Assembly (NCBI GenBank): GCA_021778875.1
Contig: JAJYBT010000132.1
Coordinates: 1 to 6,832, forward strand
DNA: 6,832 nt
DNA from: Acidobacteriota bacterium
GTDB taxonomy: Bacteria > Acidobacteriota > Terriglobia > Terriglobales > Acidobacteriaceae
Reading direction: 5' to 3'
Part shown: in pieces, positions 1 through 4,947 of the stretch
Numbering within the stretch: position 1 is the stretch's first letter
Layout of the letters: each line of letters starts with the position of its first letter
Translations under genes and position numbers: made by a program
The notes under the pieces: generated by a model
What the model was told of the DNA's origin: nothing
Seen by the model: the letters and a program-made list of their open reading frames with translations, nothing else
Database searches by the model: none

Positions 1-171
1 GACCGTCAGGCCTGGGGGAGGACCGCGCCATTGGCATCGTGCCACCGTCTCACGCTCTAGGGCGCGGCGTATCTTGTATTGGCGCAGCAATGCGGACTGC
101 CATTGGCGCCGCTTGACCGCGAATTGCGTACAGCGGCGCTGATGGAAGGCATGTCTCTTCTGGGAGCATGA
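1..171 (+). pseudogene. PIN-domain (VapC-type) toxin, 3' remnant with in-frame stop
   Basis: Frame 1 from the window edge reads ...HRLTL*GAAYLVLAQ, then CGLPLAPLDRELRTAALMEG, ending at TGA 169-171. This follows the C-terminal half of VapC PIN ribonucleases, where the usual pattern is HRLTLYDAAYLxLA followed by GLPLATLDRxLRxAA. The Tyr-Asp pair of that pattern is replaced here by TAG-GGC (58-63), so a nonsense codon and an Asp-to-Gly change both fall where a conserved metal-binding acidic residue belongs. The later Asp of PLDREL is kept. VapC toxins cleave RNA and are paired with a VapB antitoxin encoded just upstream; that region is outside the window. The family call rests on recalled consensus only. 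The gene is judged inactive unless the TAG is a sequence error. Confidence 0.7.
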
Positions 172-259
172 TCCGGCAGGCGACGCTGTCGCAATCGCGC
201 GATCTCAAGAAATCATATGACCGGGCCGCATGGAGACCAACTGGCGTCAAAGCAATCGC

Positions 260-355
260 CGTGTGCTGCGGCTTGATTCAGAAGCTGCTGCCACCTACGC
301 ACCCCTCGTTGCCGTTTGCCGCCATCACTCGGTCGCGCGGCGGCCGTTAAATCAA
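260..355 (+). pseudogene. VapC/FitB-like toxin fragment (middle part)
   Basis: A plus-strand frame, open from ATG 230, reads RVLRLDSEAAATYAPLVA and then ends near ARRPLNQ. This resembles the central part of FitB-type VapC toxins, where RVLPFDxxAAxxYAxLxAxRR...GRPxxQ precedes the DxQIA segment. The similarity stops at about 355; beyond it this frame is Arg/Pro-rich and unconvincing. No N-terminal PIN motif (a start followed by hydrophobic residues and DTN) precedes it. It is best read as a decayed fragment. The expected next segment of such a toxin seems to lie on the opposite strand immediately after this point (see 339-419). Identification is from pattern memory only. Confidence 0.45.
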
Positions 356-419
356 TTGAGATATCCTCGAATTCGTTCGCCTTCTTGCAGGCCCATATAC
401 CGCGCGCCTTTGCGCAAGA
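339..419 (-). pseudogene. VapC/FitB-like toxin C-terminal fragment, opposite strand
   Basis: On the minus strand the frame through 419-339 reads SCAKARGIWACKKANEFED and then ISIDLTAA. FitB-type VapC toxins usually end with IAxARGxxxATRNVxDFEDxGIDxxxPW, so AKARG, the Asn, EFED and IDL fall in the expected order and spacing. The TRN of the usual ATRN motif is degraded to KKAN. The segment abuts, in inverted orientation, the plus-strand fragment at 260-355, as if one toxin gene had been broken and partly inverted. A competing reading in another minus frame (VLRKGARYMGLQEGERIRG, stopping at 352-354) also looks coding-like, so the frame choice is uncertain. Confidence 0.35.
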
Positions 420-450
420 CAGAAAACCTGAACGCGCTCCGGGATCGCTG

Positions 451-640
451 TCATCTGGGCGCGCGCGGAGCGGAAAAAAGATTTTCCTCTCGCAATGCTT
501 CGAAGAGACGCCAGGTGGCGTCGCTGCCGCTGTGCCAGTCCAGCACATCAACCTGGTAGGCATAAGCCGTCAACCCCGTTCAAAAAAATCCAGAGTGACC
601 GTCTCTTTATAATGTAGCCGATACACCGGCACGCTGAAAC
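451..640 (-). pseudogene. unidentified broken coding stretch
   Basis: On the minus strand, 573-451 is open and reads LTAYAYQVDVLDWHSGSDAT then WRLFEALREENLFSAPRAPR, ending at TGA 453-451. Codons are mostly C- or G-ending with many aromatic residues, unlike the Arg/Pro-rich shadows elsewhere. Just upstream, another minus frame reads FSVPVYRLHYKETVTLDFF and ERG, then stops. Adding one G to the G4 tract (CCCC at 574-577 on the plus strand) would join the two as ...FERGLTAYAYQ. I do not recognise the family. It could be a decayed gene with a one-base deletion, or chance. The upstream end runs into the leader of the plus-strand gene at 684 and is not defined. Confidence 0.3.
608..613 (+). promoter_or_regulatory. 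candidate -10 box (TATAAT) for the 684 gene
   Basis: A perfect TATAAT lies about 70 bases before the start at 684, in the right direction. No TTGACA-like hexamer sits 16-18 bases upstream (that stretch is an A-rich run) and there is no extended -10 TG. The hexamer also falls inside a possibly coding minus-strand remnant, so it may be fortuitous. Confidence 0.3.
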
Positions 641-649
641 GGTAACAAG

Positions 650-667
650 ATATCCGGGGCCGGATAT
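650..667. repeat. 18-bp palindrome just upstream of a ribosome binding site
   Basis: ATATCCGG-GG-CCGGATAT is a perfect inverted repeat of 8-bp arms with a 2-base centre. It ends three bases before the GAGGAG ribosome binding site (671-676) of the gene at 684. Its place between a possible -10 box and the start suggests an operator for a dimeric regulator. Alternatively it could act as an mRNA stem that affects ribosome access. Confidence 0.6.
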
Positions 668-683
668 TGAGAGGAGAACGCAT

Positions 684-1022
684 ATGTCGAAGTTCACCTG
701 GAACATCACGGGCGCAGCCTGTGCGCTTGTTTTGATCTTTGCACCTGTTGCAGTGCTGGCGCAAAGTGCGGCGCAGCAGGGCGAGCAGCAAGGTCAGTCT
801 GATATGGAGGATTATACGCAGACTCAAACCCAGCAGACCACGCACAGCTCAGGATCACAGTCTGGTTCGGCCAGCTCCAGCGGCAGTAGCAGCCAGTCTT
901 CCGGCGACAACTCGGTACAGCAGCAATACGATGCCGCAACAAAGCTGGGCAACGCTCTTGGCTCCCAGGCCAAGGCGATGAACAGCGCCAAATCACAGTC
1001 CTGTACGGGACCTGGTTGCTGA
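684..1022 (+). CDS. small secreted Gln/Ser-rich protein with C-terminal Cys pair
   Basis: This encodes 112 residues. The ATG is preceded by GAGGAG seven bases upstream, a strong ribosome binding site that fixes the start. Residues 1-26 form a Sec signal peptide: a positively charged start, the hydrophobic stretch ALVLIFAPVAV, and a likely cut after VLA before QSAA. The mature part of about 86 residues is low complexity: a Gln/Thr-rich block (about 30-52), a Ser/Gly block (55-74), then a more ordinary short segment with QQQYDAATKLGNALGSQAK that may form a helix. The last six residues are CTGPGC, two cysteines that could form a disulfide or anchor metal. No known family is recognised. It is exported to the periplasm or outside; function unknown. 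It precedes the His-rich lipoprotein gene by 107 bases on the same strand and could be co-transcribed. Confidence 0.85.
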   Translation: MSKFTWNITGAACALVLIFAPVAVLAQSAAQQGEQQGQSDMEDYTQTQTQQTTHSSGSQSGSASSSGSSSQSSGDNSVQQQYDAATKLGNALGSQAKAMNSAKSQSCTGPGC

Positions 1023-1129
1023 TCCGGACGAGGGGCAACTGTAAGGCCCGGGCGTGATGCGAACTGCGCCGGTGCTGCATGTGCAAAGCTCGCGCACTCC
1101 CGCCTGCGCCCGGTATCAAGGGGACCCAC

Positions 1130-1411
1130 ATGCGCGGAACACTTGTCGGCCTGGGATTTGCTTCGCTTCTTTTAACCGCCTGTGCGGGGCCTTACGGGGG
1201 TGCCTATTATCATGGCGGTTATGACGGAGCGACCGGGTACGGTCGCTCCTATTATTCAGATGACGGCTATCGTGATAACCGCCATGATTGGTCGCGGTAC
1301 CATCGCCGACATCATCACCGCGATCACCATGATCATTACCATCGCGACCATGATGACAGCCAGCATCACCACCACCATCATCATGACGGCGGAAGCTGGC
1401 GCGGGCATTGA
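1130..1411 (+). CDS. His/Asp-rich lipoprotein, probable metal binder
   Basis: This encodes 93 residues. The start at ATG 1130 is preferred to the in-frame ATG at 1079, because AAGGGG lies six bases before 1130 and because it puts the signal peptide at the N-terminus. Residues 1-18 are a lipoprotein signal with lipobox LTAC, lipidated Cys at 18. The mature chain begins with a Gly/Tyr-rich part (about 20-46), followed by a region of Arg, His and Asp with many HH pairs, a run of seven His, and a Gly/Trp tail. Such His/Asp tracts in envelope lipoproteins usually bind transition metals such as nickel, zinc or copper; that role is inferred. The gene contains long nested inverted repeats (see 1209-1288). 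No family name is assigned, though short His-rich lipoproteins of this kind are common in proteobacteria. Confidence 0.85.
   Translation: MRGTLVGLGFASLLLTACAGPYGGAYYHGGYDGATGYGRSYYSDDGYRDNRHDWSRYHRRHHHRDHHDHYHRDHDDSQHHHHHHHDGGSWRGH
1209..1288. repeat. nested inverted repeats inside the His-rich lipoprotein gene
   Basis: ATCATGGCGGTTAT (1209-1222) is the exact reverse complement of 1275-1288, a 14-bp perfect stem. Inside it, GGAGCGACC (1226-1234) pairs perfectly with GGTCGCTCC (1241-1249) around a six-base loop. A third pair, TGGTCGCG (1289-1296) with CGCGACCA (1343-1350), follows directly. The structure lies wholly within the coding frame. Confidence 0.85.
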
Positions 1412-1693
1412 TCCGGCAAAGGGACAGGTGTCCCGCGCCCGTCCAGGACCTGCAGGGGATCTTCGACGGCAGGCACATCAGGCCCATTTCTGACCTCGGT
1501 CCACAGGTGCAGCGTCCTTGAGGCCGCCATACTGCGCAGGCTCAAGAGCTGCACACGCAAAGTGGGTGTCACGGGACGGTGAGCCGCGGACGAAAGACCA
1601 CAACCGCAATATCCTGCGGATTACGGGCCGCGCCCTTCGATCGCAGTGCAGGAGTACAACGTCCGTTCCCGGCGACTGTGGCCTCGTGTGCTG
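1412..1693. other. intergenic stretch between convergent genes
   Basis: No convincing gene is visible. Ten bases past the lipoprotein stop, GGGACA-GG-TGTCCC (1421-1434) is a perfect 6-bp inverted repeat, but no T-run follows, so it is not a canonical intrinsic terminator. Frames on both strands are short and lack good ribosome binding sites. The Sel1-repeat gene ends at the right border, pointing towards this region. Confidence 0.5.
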
Positions 1694-2416
1694 CTAGCGC
1701 TGCTTTGGCAGAGGCAGGATATGGCTGCCCATGGTCCCGATCACGTCGGGCTGGCGCGTCATGCAGGGTCCGGGAAACATGCCCGGGGCAGGGGGCGCAG
1801 TTCCACGCAAGACATCGCGCGAATGTTCCTGCCACCAGGCGCGGGCATCGCTGTTGCCGGCGCGCGCCGCACGGCTATACCAGAGATGGGCCGTATGACG
1901 GTTCTCTGTGACGCCGTTTCCGGTACAGTACATGTTGCCGAGGTCGACCATTGCCTCGGAATTCCCGGCAGCGGCGGCGCGCCCAAGCCATTTCCGTGCC
2001 CGGGTATAATCCTGATGGACACCGTACCAGCCGGCCAGATAGCTGAAGCCCAGGCGCTCCATTCCGGCTGGATTGGCGCGCTCAGCGGCGGCGCGATAAA
2101 GCACCGTTGCCAGCGGCTCGGTGTGGGTGTTGCCGAACTCATCAAACGCATAGCCATCACCAAGCGCCACAAGTGCGTTGGTGTCGCCAAGTGTGGCCGC
2201 CTTACGCAAATGTTGTAAGGCCACGGGCCAGTCGCCGCGATGAAAGGCCTGCATCCCCACCTGGTATTCTTTGCGGGCAAGGGCTGCTTCTACTGGCGCC
2301 GTTAGTGGGCGGGCATGCGCTGCTGCGGGCCCCGGTGCGGACAGCATACTGCTCAGAAGCAGTGCTGCAGCGCAGGCGCGCCCGCGCGATAAAGGCCTCG
2401 CCTCGTTGGCAGACAT
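1694..2416 (-). CDS. exported Sel1-repeat (TPR-like) protein
   Basis: This encodes 240 residues. The start at 2416 is chosen over the longer open frame because GAGGAGAC lies a few bases upstream and the protein then begins with a signal peptide (residues 1-34, hydrophobic AAALLLSSMLSA, likely cut at AHA). From about residue 62 come Sel1-like repeats: WPVALQHLRKAATLGD, then units at about 78-115, 116-151 and 152-188, each with the typical A..LG..Y.....G and A..W..RAA..GN pattern; a partial unit follows near 189-198. The C-terminus (about 200-240) is Pro/Gly-rich without repeats. Sel1 solenoids bind other proteins and often act as adaptors in envelope or signalling pathways; the partner here is unknown. 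It starts 47 bases after the stop of the Pro/Cys-rich gene on the same strand, so the two probably form one operon. Confidence 0.9.
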   Translation of the reverse strand: MSANEARPLSRGRACAAALLLSSMLSAPGPAAAHARPLTAPVEAALARKEYQVGMQAFHRGDWPVALQHLRKAATLGDTNALVALGDGYAFDEFGNTHTEPLATVLYRAAAERANPAGMERLGFSYLAGWYGVHQDYTRARKWLGRAAAAGNSEAMVDLGNMYCTGNGVTENRHTAHLWYSRAARAGNSDARAWWQEHSRDVLRGTAPPAPGMFPGPCMTRQPDVIGTMGSHILPLPKQR

Positions 2417-2463
2417 GTCAGTCTCCTCGCTTCGTGCGTGGTGGGGGGATGGGCATCGCGCAG

Positions 2464-2958
2464 TCATGACCATTGGGCACTCAAGGTGCGGGCGCTGTTG
2501 AAGAACGCACTCCCATGATAGTCGCACGGCGGCTTTTGCTTCTGTCCCGTGACAGCCAGCGGCTCCTTGCTGCAATGATGGTCCTTGTGATGTGCCGACT
2601 GCGGCGGAACCGGCGGATTGAGGGGTAGGAAACAGTCACCACGCGCAGAGGAGCAGGGAGGAAGAGGTGGGATAGGCCCCACGATGCAGCCGATCTCAAC
2701 GACATGGGCGCCGTGCGCCGGATAAGATGTAGGCGTCCCAGTGCTTGTCTTACCGACCGGGTGAGATGGGTCCGGTAGTGCCGGAGGCGCATAGATATTC
2801 GGAGGAGGTGCATCCAGATCCGGGACTGATGGATAGATGCAGCCGGCGGCAGCCGGCGTCGCGCATAACCCAATGCCCACGAGGAGCAGGGCGTAGGTCG
2901 CTGTCCGCAGCTTTCCGTATCCACGGGAAGAACCAGGGATTTTTCCGGATCTCGTCAT
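2464..2958 (-). CDS. exported Pro/Cys-rich protein of unknown function
   Basis: This encodes 164 residues from the second of two adjacent ATG codons (2961 and 2958). The second is preferred because AGGAGG is then five bases away rather than two. A basic N-terminus precedes a hydrophobic stretch (TYALLLVGIGLCA) and PAAAGC, so cleavage after AAA or AAG is likely; AAGC is a poor but possible lipobox. The mature part is Pro-rich (DAPPPNIYAPPALPDP; PIPPLPPC; PLNPPVPPQ) and has Cys at about 40, 91, 102, 109, 129 and 145, plus HHKDHH near 123-128. This suggests a disulfide-stabilised or metal-binding extracytoplasmic protein. No family is recognised. Its start codons lie in a potential hairpin (see 2956-2983). 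It is first in a probable operon with the Sel1-repeat gene and divergent from the Pro-rich gene at 3242. Confidence 0.75.
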   Translation of the reverse strand: MTRSGKIPGSSRGYGKLRTATYALLLVGIGLCATPAAAGCIYPSVPDLDAPPPNIYAPPALPDPSHPVGKTSTGTPTSYPAHGAHVVEIGCIVGPIPPLPPCSSARGDCFLPLNPPVPPQSAHHKDHHCSKEPLAVTGQKQKPPCDYHGSAFFNSARTLSAQWS

Positions 2959-2983
2959 CATCTCCTCCTGAGCCAGGATGATG
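2956..2983 (-). promoter_or_regulatory. possible start-site hairpin on the Pro/Cys-rich gene mRNA
   Basis: In the transcript of the minus-strand gene, CATCATC (2983-2977) pairs perfectly with GATGATG (2962-2956), which contains both candidate start codons. The 14-base loop carries the AGGAGGA ribosome binding site. Such a stem could mask the start codons until it melts or is bound. A 7-bp AT-rich stem is weak, so this is only a candidate. Confidence 0.4.
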
Positions 2984-3241
2984 TCTCTGAACCCTTAGAC
3001 GGCATCGCCCCGATTTTTGCCGTGAGCGATATGCCCGGTCCGGGTTGGCTGCGATGGACGGCAGGCGCGAACCCGGCTGGCGCTGAAGTTTAGCTTGCTG
3101 CTTGAGGACAGAAGATCGTTGCCGACGGCGCCGCCACGCCTCTACCGCGCAAAAATCTGGCAGCTGGCCGTCATAGTTTGCAGATACGCGCAAAGCCCTG
3201 GCATGGCAGCGTGGCAAGAGGTTCAAGAAGAGAGAAACGCT

Positions 3242-3628
3242 ATGATGCAACCCACACGCTCCACGTCCCGTAGTTGGCTTGGTCCGATCCTCGTGTGCGC
3301 TCTGTTGGCGGGTGGGACATGGGCCGCCACCACACCGGCCTTTGCGCAGGAATATGGTGGGCCCGTGGATCCCGTGCCAGATTTCGGTCCGAACGGCCGT
3401 GGACCTGACGTTGATCCTATTCCGCTGCCTCCTCTGCCATCACTCCTTCCCCACGAGCTTCCACGTTCTGTGGTTGCAGTTCCCGCCGTTCCATGTACGC
3501 GCGAGCCCTGTGCGGCGAGTCCCTCGCGGCCCGTTATGGCGGTGCCGCGTGCTGCGGTGGTCTGCTCCACAGATGGTCATGCCGCAGTGCAGCGCTGTGA
3601 CCGCCTGCCAAGGTCGCCACGCTCCTGA
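3242..3628 (+). CDS. small exported Pro-rich protein
   Basis: This encodes 128 residues from ATG 3242 (a second ATG follows at 3245). The purine-rich AAGAAGAGAG a few bases upstream is a modest ribosome binding site. The longer frame from 3095 is rejected because it would bury the signal peptide. Residues 1-35 are a Sec signal (SWLGPILVCALLAGGTWA core, cut after AFA before QEYGG). The mature chain is Pro/Asp-rich (GPVDPVPDFGPNGRGPDVDP, then PLPPLPSLLP) and has Cys at 85, 90, 108 and 119. Composition resembles the divergent Pro/Cys-rich gene, and the pair may be distant relatives or share a role in the envelope. The last 10-20 residues are Arg-rich and end in a 15-bp tandem repeat, so the C-terminus may have been altered. 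No known family. Confidence 0.7.
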   Translation: MMQPTRSTSRSWLGPILVCALLAGGTWAATTPAFAQEYGGPVDPVPDFGPNGRGPDVDPIPLPPLPSLLPHELPRSVVAVPAVPCTREPCAASPSRPVMAVPRAAVVCSTDGHAAVQRCDRLPRSPRS

Positions 3629-3660
3629 CGTACTTTGCCCTGACGTGCTTTGGTCTGACA
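3625..3660. repeat. 15-bp tandem repeat across a stop codon
   Basis: CTGACGTACTTTGCC (3625-3639) is followed directly by CTGACGTGCTTTGGT (3640-3654) and by a third partial unit CTGACA. The first unit contains the TGA stop of the Pro-rich gene (3626-3628). Confidence 0.75.
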
Positions 3661-3810
3661 GGGGGGAGGCGGGCTCAGGCGAGATTTCGCCGTGTCTTTA
3701 GGTCCTTCCTGTAGATCGCCGAGGCTCTCCAATAAACGCGCTTCAATCCGTTTCGTCCTGCGAGTACCTTATCGAGGTGCCGAAGCCTGTGGGGGGAACG
3801 GGGGCAGGGC

Positions 3811-4947
3811 TTGTCTGGGGGTAGGGATCTTGCATCAAGCCTGAACGCGGCGCTTGCGGGAGATCGCAGTGCGCAGGCCGAGTTCCTGCGCCGGATCTCC
3901 GGGATTGTCTGGACATCATGCACCATTCTCGCCGGTGAAGGGGAGACGGCGCGCGCCGCGTTTGGGGATGTGGTCTCCAGCATCACTGCGGACGGCTTTG
4001 CTCGGCTGCGCGGCTATTCCGGTCGCGGCCGCGTGGAAACCTACATTGCTGTTGTCGTGCGCGATATTCTTGCGGTGCGCGTGCTCCGCTTGCTTCAGGA
4101 CGACAGGGAGCGTGGCTGGAGGGCTTTCGAGCAGTTTTTTTCCGCCGATCTGCGCCGCCTGGTGCGCCGGCGCCTGAGCGGGCCTGCCTATGAAGATCTG
4201 CAGCAGGATGCCTATCAGGAGCTGTGCGCGGCATTTGTCGCCGACGGGTATCGCAGATTGCGGAGCTATTCAGGCAATGGCAGCTTTACCGGGTTCGTGC
4301 TGCGTACGGCAGATCATCTTCTGATCGACTTTCTGCGCATGGTGACACCACGCCGGCGCCTACCTGCCGCGGTAGCAAGGCTGGGAAGCCTGGAACAGGC
4401 GGTTTTCAAGCTGATGGCCTGGCAGGGTATCACCGCAGATCCCGAGCGGATCGAGCTTGCCCTGACGGGATGCTTTGACGTCATGCCAACGCGCAGGGCG
4501 GTCGCGGATGCGGTCGCAGCAGTGCGGGGCTTTGCCCAGGAAGCGCGCGCCAATGGCCGCTGGCACGGCGCGGCGGTATCACTCTCGGGAATGACGGGCG
4601 ATACCGCGGACGCGCTGATCGGCACGGCCAGCGCCTCGCCCGAAGATGTTTCCATCGACAATGACGATCAGCGATTGCTCGACGCCGCACTGGCGGCCCT
4701 GCGTAACGCAGCGTCACAACTCGGCGATGATGAGCGGATCTATCTGGAGGTGGCCCTCAGCAGGACTGAGGTGCTACCGGCACGGGAGATCGCAGCCCTG
4801 ATGCAGCGGCCCGTCGATGAGATCTACAAACTGAAGCAACGCATCATGAAAAAACTGAAAGACGCCATGGCAAACGATCTGGCGGTGAAAAACTGGCGCG
4901 CGTCCGTCATAAGAGACGGAAAGGAGTATCCAGACCGTGCGTCTTGA
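3811..4947 (+). CDS. sigma-70 family (ECF-like) factor with duplicated sigma-2 module
   Basis: This encodes 378 residues from TTG 3811, the only usual start between the upstream in-frame stop (3733) and the conserved part; the leader is G-rich without a clear ribosome binding site. Residues 125-177 fit sigma region 2: YEDLQQDAYQELCAAF, ADGYRRLRSYSGNGSFTGFV and LLIDFLRM. About 84 residues earlier, 45-95 shows the same layout, with ADGFARLRGYSGRGRVETYI and an ILAVRVLRLL helix, suggesting a tandem copy. A linker of roughly 100 residues follows. Residues 287-352 fit region 4: QLGDDERIYLEVAL, then REIAALMQRPVDEIYKLKQR, a helix-turn-helix for the -35 element. Usual ECF factors are about 180-200 residues, so this is nearly twice as long. 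It would direct RNA polymerase to a set of promoters. Its end overlaps the anti-sigma-like gene by 11 bases, indicating coupled translation. Confidence 0.8.
   Translation: MSGGRDLASSLNAALAGDRSAQAEFLRRISGIVWTSCTILAGEGETARAAFGDVVSSITADGFARLRGYSGRGRVETYIAVVVRDILAVRVLRLLQDDRERGWRAFEQFFSADLRRLVRRRLSGPAYEDLQQDAYQELCAAFVADGYRRLRSYSGNGSFTGFVLRTADHLLIDFLRMVTPRRRLPAAVARLGSLEQAVFKLMAWQGITADPERIELALTGCFDVMPTRRAVADAVAAVRGFAQEARANGRWHGAAVSLSGMTGDTADALIGTASASPEDVSIDNDDQRLLDAALAALRNAASQLGDDERIYLEVALSRTEVLPAREIAALMQRPVDEIYKLKQRIMKKLKDAMANDLAVKNWRASVIRDGKEYPDRAS

Noticed and set aside
472..487. GGAAAA-AAGA-TTTTCC as a terminator hairpin
   Set aside because: The stem is AT-rich and weak, lies inside a possible coding remnant, and is not followed by a T-run beyond the stem.
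706..1131. Minus-strand open frames opposite the Gln/Ser-rich gene
   Set aside because: They are antisense to a gene with a clear ribosome binding site and signal peptide, and show no motifs.
1362..1390. Repeated CAC/CAT triplets as a CRISPR or microsatellite signal
   Set aside because: They are His codons of the lipoprotein tract in frame; no spacer structure is present.
1421..1434. GGGACA-GG-TGTCCC as an intrinsic terminator
   Set aside because: The stem is perfect but short with a two-base loop, and no T-run follows on either strand.
2750..3250. Long minus-strand open frame (166 residues) between and over the divergent Pro-rich genes
   Set aside because: Arg/Ser/Pro-rich shadow composition and no fit to a family. 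It overlaps the Pro/Cys-rich gene, which has a strong ribosome binding site and signal peptide.
3742..3770. TTCAAT and TACCTT with 17-base spacing as a promoter for the sigma gene
   Set aside because: Each hexamer matches the consensus at only three of six positions, which is common by chance.
3794..3815. GGAAC before the sigma gene as an ECF-type autoregulatory -35 element
   Set aside because: No matching -10 element at the usual spacing, and it lies too close to the start codon; no shared copy precedes the exported-protein genes.
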